DNA of 64,000 bases, from positions 46,001 to 110,000 of the forward strand of contig JACVTC010000027.1 in assembly GCA_016946835.1 (NCBI GenBank). Reading direction: 5' to 3'. The DNA comes from Neocallimastix lanati (nom. inval.) (taxonomy: Eukaryota; Neocallimastigomycota; Neocallimastigomycetes; Neocallimastigales; Neocallimastigaceae). The notes beneath the pieces are model-generated. The model was not told where the DNA came from. It saw only the letters and a list, made by a program, of their open reading frames with translations, and did no database searches. Each line of letters starts with the position of its first letter. The stretch's first letter is position 1. The position numbers were made by a program, and so were the translations under genes. Of the stretch, positions 49,826 through 63,805 are shown piece after piece.

Positions 49826-50209
49826 ACAAACTAAATAATTATTATTGAGTTGAATTATTGATATAGGTTGTGGATGTCATTGATACGTTGTATACATTTA
49901 ATGTAATGGAAATTTTTAATAAAATCATTATAATTAAAATAGGATCAATAATATTATAAATAAAACTTTAATTATATATAATAAAGTTTGTAATAGAAGA
50001 AAAGTAATAATAAAAAGAATAAAAAATTAAATAATGAAATATATAAAAAATTATTAAATAATATATAATTAAATAAAAAATAGGTAATAATTATTTATTA
50101 TGACATATTTCTCTAATAAATAATATATATTAAATAATTAATTAAAAATATATAATTTATTTATAAATAAATCTACCTTAAAAAATATATATATATTATA
50201 TATTTATAT

Positions 50210-50540
50210 AATTAAATTGTACATTACAGAATACATATATACATAAATATATACAATGTTCCTAAAAAATATATACAAATTACATAAATATAAATACTAA
50301 ATATAATAAATATATACAAAATACATAAATATTTACATAATAAATATAATAAATATAATAAATATATACAAATTACGTAAATATATATATAATAGTTATA
50401 ATAATATATACATAAATATAATAAATATATTCAAAATAAATATAATATATACACAAAATAAATATAATAAACACAAAATACATAAATATATAATAAATAT
50501 ATACGAATTACATAAATATTTACATAATATATACAAATTA
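50210..50540. repeat. Degenerate TATACA/ATAAAT minisatellite
   Basis: Many overlapping copies of ttacataaatat, aatatatacaaa and aaatataataaa words with variable spacing. Too irregular for a single period. Confidence 0.7.
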
Positions 50541-51299
50541 AAATATATATAATAATAAATAGCAATATATATATAAATTTTAATCTATATGTTTTTTTTT
50601 TAAACATTTTTATATAATATTCTTTATTAGGATACAATTATAATACAGTAAATTATATATAAAATAAAACCAAATAATGAAATAGTTTCTATGCTAAAAA
50701 CAATAGTCTTATATTTAATTATGAATTATTTATTTTAAATGTTTAAAAATCAGTATGGATTTAAATAGATACTAAGTGGAAATTATTTATGAATATTTTA
50801 TTTGTTTTTCTTTTTTTGTATACTTCAATTTTAAAATTAGTCGACCTTTTTTTACATTTTTTTTTATTTTTATTTTCAGTATTGTCCATATTTGTTATTC
50901 TTTTTTTTTATAGTAAAAATTTTTTGTAAAGATAAATATTGGTGGAAAATAAAATGTTTATATTAAATGTTTTAATATGAATTTAAAATAATAATTTATT
51001 TTAAACATGTAATAATTTTATAAACAATTGAATATATCTTACTAATTTATAAATTTATAAATAGTAATAATTATATTCATAATTTTCCAAATATTTCTTT
51101 TTATGTTTTATTGTATAAATAAATAAACAAATAAATAAGTAAATAAATAAATAAGTAAATAAATAAATAGTAATAATAAATATATATTTTATTGATTATA
51201 TTTATTAATTTTTAATAATTATTGAATTTGCTATAAAAAGTACAATTTGAATAAGATAAAAAAGTATTAAAAACATTTAAATATATCAGAATATAATTT

Positions 51300-51395
51300 A
51301 AATAATTAATAAAAATATATTTAGTAAAATAGAATATGCGAAAAACTAATAATTAATAAAAATATATTTAGTAAAATAGAAAATACGAAAAACTA
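51300..51395. repeat. 48-bp direct tandem duplication
   Basis: aattaataaaaatatattta followed by gtaaaatagaaa and cgaaaaacta occurs twice head to tail with three or fewer differences. Confidence 0.8.
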
Positions 51396-53820
51396 AGTTA
51401 AGGATTAAAAAAAAAGGAAAATATGTTTTTTTATTAAATAAAACTTGTGTTACCTAAATTTTTAAGGATATAGAACTTAAAATAATAATTTTTTTTACTA
51501 TTATTTTTTAACTATTAATAAATTAAAAATATTATAAAAAGCTTAATATACGAATTAAATTTATGTCTATTAAAAAGTAATATTTATTTATATTTATATA
51601 TGATAATTATTCTAGTAATTTTATAATATATATTTTAATTAAAATATAATATATTGTAAATATATTATTAAAGGGAGTATGTATTTCATAATTTTTAAAA
51701 AAAATATAAATAAAAATTTAAAAATAAGGGTAAAAAGTTAAAAATTGACAAAAAATTTTTTTCTTTGTAGTTTATAAATAATAAATAGAATAATTTTTAT
51801 ATAAAATAATATATTACAATTAATATATTATTAAATATAAATATATATTAAAATTCTATATTAAAAATTAATTATTAAAAAATAAAGGATAAAAAAGAGT
51901 AAACAAGGGAATTTTATTTATGGTGTTACTAAAATATTACAATATATTATACTATATATTATTAATAAATAATTTAAAAACCCACTTCTATTTTATTTTT
52001 AATTTATTCTTTTTTTTTATTAGCGATAATTAAAGTATTATAATATAAATGTATTAATTTAATATATTAATTAAAATATGTTTTTAATTTATATTTTTTT
52101 TAAAATCTTATTTATTATAAAAATAGTTTTCCAAAATTTTTTTGTATTCAATATTTTATTATCTTTTTAATACTTTATTGGCTTAATATTAATAATTTTT
52201 TTATATTTTTTTTTTTTTTTAAAAAGAAATATAAATTTTTTTTATTATATTCATTTTATAGTAACAATTGTAAATATATTATTAATATTAATAATATCTA
52301 TTAAAATTTATGAAATTTAATTTAGGAGTAATAAATCTTATTAAATATAATTTTAAATAGAAGAAAAAAATAACTTTTAAATATATTTATTTTTATTTAC
52401 ATTTTTATCCTTTATTCTTTTTTTTTTTTTATTTATGATATTTTTTTATGCTTTTTCTTTACTAATAAAATAACGTAGAAAGTATGAAACTATAAGTAAA
52501 GAAATAATAGAAAAAAAAAAAAAAAAGAAAGAAGAAATTTATATTTTATGAAGTACTGTATTTTGTTTGATAAAATTGTTTCTATTGCTTAAAATATAGA
52601 TTAATTCTTAAAAAAAAAATATAATAAATAAATAAATAAAAATAAAAAAAGATTAAATAATCATTGAAAAAATAAAGATTTTTCAAAAATAATATATCAA
52701 AGAAGTTTTTATTATTATTATTATTTTTTTTTTTTTTTGAGAATTATACACAAAATTCATAAATATCAAGCAATTTTAAAAATAAAATACCAATAAATTA
52801 AATTGTTATATATATATGTTATAAATATAAAATTTTGTTCAGAATAAAAATTTAAATGATATTAATTCATTCAAAAATAATTAATTTATCATAAAGAGAA
52901 GGAAAATAGATTATAAAAGCACACAAAAATATAGAATATATTAATATATCTACATATATATAATTAAATGCAATTTCAAAAAATATATATATATTCAATT
53001 TGATATTGAATTATATTTTTAAAATTAATCAAATTTTCAAGTTTTTTTTTTTTTTTTTTTTTTTATAAATCTTTTTTATTAACTGGGTGATAACAGTTTT
53101 TTTTTTATTTTTTATTTTAATTATTTTTTTATCATTTAATATTATTTTTATAAATATTATTTTAATTGTTTCTAAGTTTTGATTTTTTTTTTTTTTTAGT
53201 AGAAATAATTTTTTAATTGTAAAAATATAATGATAAATATAATGATAAACATAATTAAAATAAAAGAATTATAATTTTTTTTAGATTTATAAGAAAAAAA
53301 AATAGAAAGTTATACATAATTTTAATAAAGTATATTTCTGAAATCAGAAAGATATAACAATTTTTTTTATAGAAACAATTTATATCAACCAAAAATTATT
53401 TATTAATAATTGATAAAGTTGAAAAAAGATTTTGTAGTTCTTTTTTATCTTTGCTATATATAAAACATTTACAATAAAAAAGGAAAAAAAGAATTTTTAA
53501 AGTAAAAATCAACAATTACGTAAAATTTGCAGTAAAAAGTATGTATATTAGCATATAATATAATAATTCAAAGTAAAATTTTATTTGTTGAAATAGTTAT
53601 TAAATATTTAATTAATATTTATTTACATATTTATATTTTATTTCCATTGGAAATATATTAAATATTATAGTTTAATTTTAACTTCTTTTTTTATTTTTAT
53701 AAAAACAAAACATAACAATCTGCTTTTGTTTTAAATATCCAAAATAAAAATAAAAATAGAATAAAAAAAATTATTGGAAATACACACATAAATAGAATTT
53801 ATATAAATACATATATTAAA

Positions 53821-56628
53821 ATGACTGAAATAACAAATCAAACACTTATATCAATTGTTATAAGTTTAATAATATTTGTAATTATATTATTAATAATACT
53901 GATTTTTTGCTGTTGTAAGTATTATAGAAGAAGAAATTCAAATGGTTCAACTCGTGAAGTTAAATTTATAAATGGATCAAATAACGTAAATGACCGTTAT
54001 ATGAAATCTTTTGAGTTAGATAATGATAACAATAATTTAAATGGTTCAAATGGATTTAAATCATTTTATTCACATATTTCCGAAAAGCCAATGCTTGATA
54101 CATCAACAGTAAATTCATTTTCAACAAGAAATCAACAGAATTTTAGTGAAATTATTGATCAACCATCTGCTGTATACAACACTAGTACAATGAATCGTTC
54201 TATGATTGAAAATGTTGATCAGGGATCTTTGAATAGAGGTTATATTTCACCAAATATAAGTATTACTAATAGTAATTATGTTACTTATGATATTGGAAAT
54301 CCATCATTACAACGTATATCTTATAGTTCAACAAATGCAACAAGTGATTCACCGAAAAATATAATGAATTATTCTTACTCAGAAGTCAATGAAATTCGCA
54401 AAAGTAGAGGTCAAAATTCATTAGAACATAAACAATCTAAAATATCTTCCATTCATACTACTAATGGAAGAGTGGCAACCCCTTCAGTACTTTCATCTAT
54501 AGCGTCTTCATCTGTTATTACTTCTACTATACCGGGAAATATGGTTCGTAATAACATGAAAAATAATTCTATGATCACCGATAATAATTTCATCAATTTA
54601 CATGAAAATTCATTCCAAAGTAATAGAAGTCATGTTAATTATTCTAATTCACAAAAAGAAAATGGATACCTCTCTTCCAATTTATATCAAAAATCACCCA
54701 TGTCTAAAAGTTTTTGTATTGAAAATATTCCAAATAATCATCAATTAAGTTTAAATCAAAGAAATAATTCTATAAATATAAGTAATCAACATAATAATGA
54801 AAACTTTAATGGATTAGAAGATTTAGATAATTTCAATGTAGATGATGTAGATGCAATTGTTAATAATGCTGAAAATATGTTAGATGCATTAAGTCGTCAT
54901 AGTTTATCTTCTTCTAATAATCAAACAGCTAGTCTTTTAGGTATTAATAACAATATTAATTCAAGTCAAAAAAATACTATGGTAAGCAACTCAGATAATG
55001 TTTCAAATGTTGCAATTAGAGCAAAAAGTACTTTAGATTGTTCAGATATGTCTTTTACTTCTCAAAACTCTGTTGATGGTAATATAAATAATATGGTTCA
55101 ACATGGACGTAATAGTAATAGTAGTCAAGCAAACAGTTTCCAAAAAATTAACTCTTTACAAGTACATCCTGTTATGGATACTTATTTACGTCAAATACCG
55201 GAAGGTAAAATTGTTGAAAATCTTAAAAGAAATACTAATGAACAAATTGCCAATAATGAATTACTCACTCAAAATAATGTTAAAACAAATCGCCCTATTA
55301 ATGAAAATAGTTTTTATATTGATGAAGAAATTACTTCTCCAAAACAACTAAGATATAATAGTCAAAATAATTTGAGTAAAAACTATAATATAGCCAGTAT
55401 TAATTCTTCACTTTCAATGAATAACAATAATATTCAAAATAATACTATTGCTAATCATAATACCATAAATATAGATAATCAATATGATGACACAGATGGA
55501 AAGAATATTCTTCATGATTCTATATTAAAATCACCAAATAATTTCCTTATTAAATCACCAGTATCTCCAATTAATGCTAATGGTAATGAGAATAAATTTA
55601 GTATTGGTAGAATGGGAAGAACAAATAGTCAAGGTATAAATTATGATGAAAGTATTATCAATCGTGGTTCATTATATGACGATCATAATAATGTGGGTAA
55701 TAGTAGTATCATAGGAACTATTGGTAGAACAAATCGTAGTAATAGATCAACTTTAGATAGTAGCATTGTAAGAAATAGTAATTCTAATCGTTTAATAAGA
55801 AATCAATCTTATATGAGTAACAGTACTATTAATACAACTTTGAATAGAAATGGTAATTACCAATCTATAAATAATAAAAGTCATGTTTCAACTTTAAGTA
55901 ATGATACCTCCATTTATATTGAAAGTCCATCTATAATATCTATTGAAAATATCAATGCACCAAGTGTTAAACATTCTCATAAATCAATAAATAATGGAAA
56001 GAAAGTTCCAAAGGTTCATAAGGTTAAAGTTAATTATTCTATCGATGAAATTCCAGAAAATGTTGATATAAATGATGAGGTTGAAGAAGATGTATTTATG
56101 CGTCCATCAATGGTAAGGTACGTTGAAATTGAACCTTGTCCAGTGTTAGAACAAGAAGCAGAAACTACTCGTATATCATATATATCTGCTGAAGATTCAT
56201 CAGAACAACCAGATCTTAAACAAAATATATTAGATGAATTAATTAGTAGTTCGGAAGAAGAAGATCATTCCTCTGAAGAAGAAGAAGAAGAAGAAGAAGA
56301 AAAAGAAAAAAAGAATGAAGAAAAAAAAGAAAAAGATGAAAAAGGAAAACCAGCGGATATTAAAAGATTAGAATCTCCAATGACATTTGTTTCAATGGCA
56401 AGTCCAACCTCTTCTACCAATCAAGAAATCATAATAAAAAGTAGTGATGATTATCTTAAAGAAAAGAAAAATAGAGGTAGTACCAGTAGTTGTATAGAAT
56501 TATTAAAAAATAATAACGCTAATACTGAAGATGATTACAGTAGTCCAACACTTCATGAATCATCAATTACTAATGATTATAATTTAGAAAATAATCAATT
56601 TGAAACAAAATCAAAAATAGAAGCGTGA
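53821..56628 (+). CDS. Single-pass membrane protein with long Asn/Ser-rich tail
   Basis: An uninterrupted 935-residue frame. Residues about 9-33 (LISIVISLIIFVIILLIILI then FCCCKYYRRRN) form one membrane anchor followed by a palmitoylation-type Cys cluster and positive charges, so the tail is expected to be cytoplasmic (positive-inside rule). The remaining 890 residues are Asn/Ser-rich, with scattered short conserved-looking islands (VDDVDAIVNNAENMLDALSR; SIGRMGRTNSQG and IGTIGRTNRSNRST; VEEDVFMRPSMVRYVEIEP). A Glu/Lys-rich block sits near residue 820. There is no signal peptide beyond the anchor. The family is not recognised; the layout resembles fungal sensor or polarity membrane proteins, but that is speculation. 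Confidence 0.85.
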   Translation: MTEITNQTLISIVISLIIFVIILLIILIFCCCKYYRRRNSNGSTREVKFINGSNNVNDRYMKSFELDNDNNNLNGSNGFKSFYSHISEKPMLDTSTVNSFSTRNQQNFSEIIDQPSAVYNTSTMNRSMIENVDQGSLNRGYISPNISITNSNYVTYDIGNPSLQRISYSSTNATSDSPKNIMNYSYSEVNEIRKSRGQNSLEHKQSKISSIHTTNGRVATPSVLSSIASSSVITSTIPGNMVRNNMKNNSMITDNNFINLHENSFQSNRSHVNYSNSQKENGYLSSNLYQKSPMSKSFCIENIPNNHQLSLNQRNNSINISNQHNNENFNGLEDLDNFNVDDVDAIVNNAENMLDALSRHSLSSSNNQTASLLGINNNINSSQKNTMVSNSDNVSNVAIRAKSTLDCSDMSFTSQNSVDGNINNMVQHGRNSNSSQANSFQKINSLQVHPVMDTYLRQIPEGKIVENLKRNTNEQIANNELLTQNNVKTNRPINENSFYIDEEITSPKQLRYNSQNNLSKNYNIASINSSLSMNNNNIQNNTIANHNTINIDNQYDDTDGKNILHDSILKSPNNFLIKSPVSPINANGNENKFSIGRMGRTNSQGINYDESIINRGSLYDDHNNVGNSSIIGTIGRTNRSNRSTLDSSIVRNSNSNRLIRNQSYMSNSTINTTLNRNGNYQSINNKSHVSTLSNDTSIYIESPSIISIENINAPSVKHSHKSINNGKKVPKVHKVKVNYSIDEIPENVDINDEVEEDVFMRPSMVRYVEIEPCPVLEQEAETTRISYISAEDSSEQPDLKQNILDELISSSEEEDHSSEEEEEEEEEKEKKNEEKKEKDEKGKPADIKRLESPMTFVSMASPTSSTNQEIIIKSSDDYLKEKKNRGSTSSCIELLKNNNANTEDDYSSPTLHESSITNDYNLENNQFETKSKIEA

Positions 56629-57394
56629 ATTTGAACAAATAAAACATGCTAATAAAAAAAACGAACAAAAAAAAAATATATATATATATATATATAAAGT
56701 AAAAGAATATTATTGAAAGTGAAAATTTAAATACTGTGTATATAACAAATCAAGTATATTTTTTGATAAACAAAAGAAAATATAAAAAATATAAACATAA
56801 AATAATCAAACAAGCAAACAAACGAGCAAATAAAAAAAGATATATGTAATATCTATTAAATTCAATAAATAAGATAGGATAAAAATAATATTGAATTTAT
56901 TGAATAAGTTAAAGTATAAAACTTAACATAAAATATATTATAAAAAAAAACAAATTTACAGACAAACAAAACAAACGAAACAAAACGAGCAAAACAAAAC
57001 AAACAAAACAAACAAAACAAACAAAAACTGTTCATTATTTATTCAGTTAACGTTTTTTTTAATATAGAATTTTAGAAGTTATTTTTTTTTTTTTCAATTT
57101 GTTATATTTTATTTTATTTTTTATTTGTAGATTCATCGTAGAAATAAATGGAATAAAATAAAATAAAAACTTTAAATAAAAATAAATATAAAATAAAAAA
57201 AAAAATTATTATTTTTTTTTTCTTTTTAATTTTATTTTATTATTTATAAAGGTGTTGAGATAAATATAATATATATATATATATAAATTGTAATTGTATA
57301 TTTAGAATCAATTTTTTAAATATACTATTATGTGATTATAAAAAAATAATTCTTATATAATTTTTTATATTTTATTTTTATTTATATTTTTTTA

Positions 57395-57540
57395 TTTTAT
57401 TTTATTTTATTTTATTTTATTCAATCTGTACTTTATATTCATATTCTACTAACTATTTTATTTTATTTTATTTTATTCAATTTGTACTTTATATTCATAT
57501 TCTACTAATTATTTTATTTTATTTTATTTTATTTTAATTT
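57395..57540. repeat. TTTTA satellite with duplicated tgtactttatattcatat core
   Basis: Two copies of a unit made of (TTTTA)n, then tcaatctgtactttatattc, atattctactaa and (TTTTA)n. The core recurs 5.7 kb away at about 63207, in intron 4 of the PKC1 gene, again beside a TTTTA repeat. Confidence 0.8.
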
Positions 57541-57587
57541 TATGAAGAGATTATATATATTATTGATTAAATCTATTTAAAATCTAT

Positions 57588-57632
<45 letters not shown>

Positions 57633-57902
57633 GAAAAAAGTTATTAATGAAAATAATACTAATAATAATAATTCGATATTAATAGTAAATGGATTATTTG
57701 AAAAATAGAAAAATTTTAAATATTATTATATTGTATTAAAATATATCAATTAACATTGCAATTAATGAAAATTACATTATTAAAATAGTATACTTTTTAT
57801 AATATTCATAAAAAAATATTTTATTTCATCTTTATTATTAATATACTTAAATTGTATTATTAATTCTTATTTACTTTATATTTAGTCATAACATTCTTAA
57901 TC

Positions 57903-58050
<148 letters not shown>

Positions 58051-59120
58051 TTTATTTTATTAACATAATAGAAATTAATATTAAGAATTTATAGGGAAAA
58101 ATTAATATTAATAAAGTTTATTATTGAAATAATTATTAATCATTATTATTATTATTAAAATTTTATATATTTATTATTTTAATAAAAAAAAGATAATAAA
58201 AAAATAATTTTATTAAAAAAAATAATAATACAAATAAAAAAAAAGAGCAAGAAAAGGAATTATTAAAAATTCCTTTTTTTTTTTTAAATTTTTTTTTTTT
58301 AGAGTATTTCCATTGTAAATGTTAGAATTGTATTAATCAGCATAATAATTTTTATTATTATTTATTGCTATTATTATTTTTTTTAATAAAAATATTAAAT
58401 ATATATATATATATATATAAAACATAAATTAATAACAATAGAAAACGAAATTAATATCTCAAAAAAAAAAAAAAATTCAAAGAAAATATTAACTATTAAA
58501 GCTCGTATTATATACAAAGATAATAAAATAAATTTAAAAGGTTGAAACTATGATTTATATATATATATTTTATTATAGTATTTTTTTATTTTTTATTTAT
58601 TTTTATTTTATTTTATTTACTTTAAATATAATTAAATTGATATTGCAAATTTTATAATATTGAAAATATAATCATTAATCTTTATTATTTATCTATTTTT
58701 AATATTAGAAAAATCAATTAAAAAAATTATACTTTTATAAATGAGTAGAAATTCTATTACCCAATTTCACTTTTAATTATAAATAATAAATATTTAACAA
58801 GTATATAGAAATTAAATTATCAACGCGAATTTTTGAAATTTAATTGGATACTTTATTGTATTAATTAACAGAGTAAACTAGAAAAAATTATATTTAATGT
58901 TATTTATATTGAATTATTAATACATAAAGACAAATAATAATGATATGTAAACACAAATGATTTTTTTAATATAAAAATAATATATATATACATTTATTAA
59001 AATGAAATTAATGGATTTGAGACGTTATACGAATTTATTAAATCATCAATTTCTGACCTTAACTATGAAAGATAAAATTAAATGAATAATATTTATTGTT
59101 CCATCTTATTCATAAATTAT

Positions 59121-59265
59121 AAATATTCAGATATATTGACATAAAGAAAAAAAAAAAAAAAAAAAAGATAAAATAAAAAAAGAATATACCTAAATGAATA
59201 TATGAATTTTAAAATTTAATAAATCAATAAAATGTATTATTTATTAAAAATATTCAGATATATTG

Positions 59266-59302
<37 letters not shown>

Positions 59303-59376
59303 TAAAATAAAAAAAGAATATACCTAAATGAATATATGAATTTTAAAATTTAATAAATCAATAAAAAGTATTATTT
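59121..59376. repeat. 127-bp tandem duplication with internal A-run length change
   Basis: Both copies begin aaatattcagatatattgac, continue through an A run, then gataaaataaaaaaagaata, atgaatatatgaattttaaa and caataaaa. They differ mainly in A-run length, with a G present only in the first copy. Confidence 0.88.
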
Positions 59377-59720
59377 ATCAAATGTATAATTTATAATTTT
59401 TAAAATTTCATTAACTGTTAATTACATTTATATTAAATATAGTTATTTAAAATAAACATATATTTTAAAGAAAGTTGAAATTCTCTTTTTTTTTTTTTTA
59501 TTTTTTTTTTTTTTGAAAAATCAACAGTTAAAATAATAAGATATTTTACAATTATAATACAAAATTAATAACAATTAATAAATAATACATTAATAATAAA
59601 AATTTCATTTTAATTTAATAATTATATATATTTTTTTATATAACATTAATATTTTATATTATTATACTATATATTCAAATAATAAAATATTTAATTTAAA
59701 TATAAATTTTAGAATAAAAA

Positions 59721-61358
59721 ATGGTAAGTTTTTTTTTTTTTTTTTTTTTAATGTTATTAGTATTTAATATAATGAAAAAGATTTTTGTTTTAAGAATTAT
59801 ATATGTGTTATAAATATTTATATATACTTTTATTTTTTAATATTATATTATATTATATTATATTATATTATATTACATTATATTATTTTTTTCACATTCT
59901 AAATAATAAAAATAATAATTATATTACAATAATAGGCTCAAGGTTCACATTTAACTTTAAATAATATTGATGCTAGAATCAATGAATTAGAGGCAAAAAT
60001 TGCCATGGAAATAAAATTACAAGTTGGTGCTAGAAATATGCTAGAACAATTAACAGATTTAAACGCATATCAACAATGCGAAATGAACTTAAATGAATCT
60101 CATAGACGTATTGAATTTTTAAAAGGAGAAATGAAAAAATTAAGAAAGAAAAAACGTGAAATTACTGGAGAAACATCACCTAATAGTGTAAACGCATCGG
60201 TAGGATCAATAGATGCACTTAAAAATGTTGAAAATGATCAATCTAATCAATCAACAGCAGAAGACGTTGTTATGCCACGTTCTTCTTCATTAAATGCTAT
60301 CCATATTCGTAATCGTTCTGAGCATGTTCTTTCACATTCCCCAAGTAATAATCCATTATCTACTACTGCTAATCGTCAAAGCTCTGGTAATATCATTAGT
60401 AATTTATTTATTAATTTAACTTTGGGTCGTCGTTCAGCTTCTTCAAATAATATTACTACTTATTCTACACGTTCCAGTACAAGTAGTCTTTCATACCCAA
60501 GTTTACCAGATATTGCTGATAAGGAACCTGTTACTGTTTTTGGTAATTATATATATATATTGATTATTGATTTAGTAAAATAATAAAATATATTTTTATA
60601 AAATATATTTTATTATTATTTATTTTATTATTATTATTATTATTGATTAATATCACATTTATATATATTTTCGTAATAAATATTTTATTATATATACTAT
60701 TATTTATATTGAATGTTTTCTATATATATAAATATATATATATATATATTTATTATTATTAATCATTGAACATTATCTTCATATCTTTATATAAATTATT
60801 TTTATTAAACAACTAAAATTTATCTTCATGCTTTTATTATCATTTTTATTATTTATTGAAAATTCCAATTTAAAAAAATTTCTAAAATCTAAATTTTATT
60901 AATAATTACAAAATTATATTAATTTAATAAAATTAATAATAAAAATAATAATTATAATAATAATCATAATAATGATAATGATGATCATTATCATAATAAT
61001 AATAATAATAATAACATAAAGATTTATTAAAATGTGAAACTGGATTATCAAATGAAAAGATTGCATATAAATTAAGAGAAATTAAATGGAAACTCGATGT
61101 AGAAACAAAAGTGAAAACTGGTACTGAAAAACTTTTTACGACTATAAATCGTGGTCAACCAGAAGAACAAAATAAAAAGAGAATTCAAGAAATTCAAGAT
61201 AAGCTCTTAGATTCTTCAGGAAAGGTTACATGTTTAACAAAAGCTTTACAAAGATATCAAGGTTTGTATATTGGTAATGAAAATGATATTGATATAGAAA
61301 AAGTAGAAGAAGAGGAACATAATGGTAAATTTATTTATATAAATATTATAATTAATAA

Positions 61359-61398
<40 letters not shown>

Positions 61399-63746
61399 TT
61401 TGTTAATTTTATTCTTATTTTTTTAAAATATAATAAAATATTTATTTATTTATTTATTTATTTATTAATTAATATCATTTTTTTGATTTCAATAATTTTA
61501 TATAATAATATATCTTTTAACATTTAATAATAAAATTCTAATATGAAAATATATATATATATGAATAATATATATTATCAATATATTAAATAATTCATAT
61601 TTTTAATAATAATAATAATAATAAATAACATAAAGATGAAAATAAACAAACAGATTTACTTGCTAAAATAACGGGAAAATCAAGAAAGATACCAACTACA
61701 GGAAAATTCTTATTAAGAATTATAACAGCAACTAATTTACCAGGTAGAAAATCACATAAATCAGATTCATATTGTGTAATAAGAATTGATAATACACCAA
61801 AAGGAAAAACAAGATCATCACGTCATTCTAAATGGAATGAAGATTTCAATATACCAATAGATAAAGCTTCTGATGTAGAAATCACAGTTTATGAAAAAGG
61901 TGGTACAGTATTAGCTATGTCATGGTTTAAATTTGGTGAATTAATTGAAGAATTACAATCCAAAGGATTATACCAAGGTGGTACTATTGAAAACTTATCA
62001 TCTCCACCACAAAATCAACCACATTCTGATTTTCATAGTAATGGCATTGATGTGTGGTTAGATATGGAACCTGCTGGTCAAATTTTCTTGCATCTTAACC
62101 TAATTCCAGAAACTAGGAAAAAACGTCGTAAGTCTGGTGTTATTAGAAGCAAACCAGTTAAAAAGTTCGTTTATAAACGTGGTCATAAATTTGCAGCAGC
62201 TAATTTCTATCAAGTTATGAAATGTGCATTTTGTGGTGGTTTATTCACTGGCGGTGCTTATCAATGTACAGAATGTAAATATACTTGTCATAAAAAATGT
62301 TATAAAAAGGTTATTACCAAATGTATTACTAAAACAGATCAAGAAAAAGATGAAGATGAGTCCGTGGTTACTACTCAAATTATGAAACATAAGATTCCAC
62401 ATCGTTTCGAATACGTTGTAAACTATGGTGTTAACTGGTGTTGTCACTGTGGTTACATGTTATTACCATTAGGTAAGAAACAAAAGATTACTCGTTGTTC
62501 TGAATGTTCCGCTATCTGTCATGAACATTGTATGCCAATGGTTCCAAACTTTTGTGGTATGAGTCCAGAATTAGCTATTACTATGATGGAAGCTATTGAA
62601 CATGCAGAACGTGAAAAGAAAAGAAAATTGGATGAATCCAATAAACTTAAATCCTCTATTCAACTTACTTCTTCACCACCACAACATAATCAACCTAATA
62701 GTACATCCAGTTCACCAACAGCATCAATATCTATTTCTGCACGAAAGAAGGCTGGAAGTGAACCAAATTTACTTGGAAAATCTTATCCAGGCCCAACCAA
62801 TACTATACCAGAACAAAAACCTTCAGTGACTTCACCAGTTTCTGCTGGTTCTCGACCAGTTTCAACTGCTGGTTATATTCCAGGTACTGAAGGAAATATT
62901 GGTTTACCATTCAGTAAAGTTTCTCTTGAAGATTTCAATTTCTTAGCTGTAATTGGAAAGGGTAACTTTGGAAAGGTAAATTTATTAAAATTTATTTATT
63001 ATATAATGCAATAATAATGAAAAAAATAAAAAATAAAAAAACAAATAAACAAATAAAAATAAAAATAACAATAACAATAAAAATAACAATAAAAGATAGA
63101 AAATAAATAATAATAAATAAAATAAAATAAAATAAAATAATATGTATATATGTATATATGTATATAAAATTTATAATTATTATTATTTTATTTCATTTTA
63201 TTTATCTGTACTTTATATTCATATTTCAACTATTTATTTTATTTTATTTTATTACTACTATTATTATTATTATTATTATTATTATTTTTATTTGATATCA
63301 TGATAATGATATTAAATTTATAATTTTGTAACTTTGTTATATTTCTATATAACAACAATAACAACATTAATAATATTTTTAATTATTTATCATTTTTATT
63401 GAATTATTTTACTAGGTCATGTTAGCTGAAGAAAAAACTACTGGAGGATTATATGCTATCAAGGTCTTAAAGAAAGAATTTATAATAGAAAATGATGAAA
63501 TAGAAAGGTATTTTTTTTTTTTTTTTTTTTTTTCTTTTCTTTTATTATTACTATTACTATTACTATTATTACTATTATTATTATTATTATTATTATTAAA
63601 TTAATTAGATTACATCATAATATAATATAATATTTTTATACTATATATATATGTCACTTTCATTTTATACCAAAATAATACTTCCTATAAATGCTTTTAA
63701 TATTATTATATGATATCATATTTTTATTTTCACTTTTTTTTTTTTA

Positions 63747-63805
<59 letters not shown>

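Larger units (their letters stand above)
49833..53820. other. Long AT-rich intergenic region
   Basis: No gene seen in 4 kb. It includes degenerate tandem repeats built on aaatatatacaaa and acataaata words at about 50210-50540, a direct duplication at 51300-51395, and T and A runs. The segment before 53821 is probably the promoter of the next gene. Confidence 0.6.
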
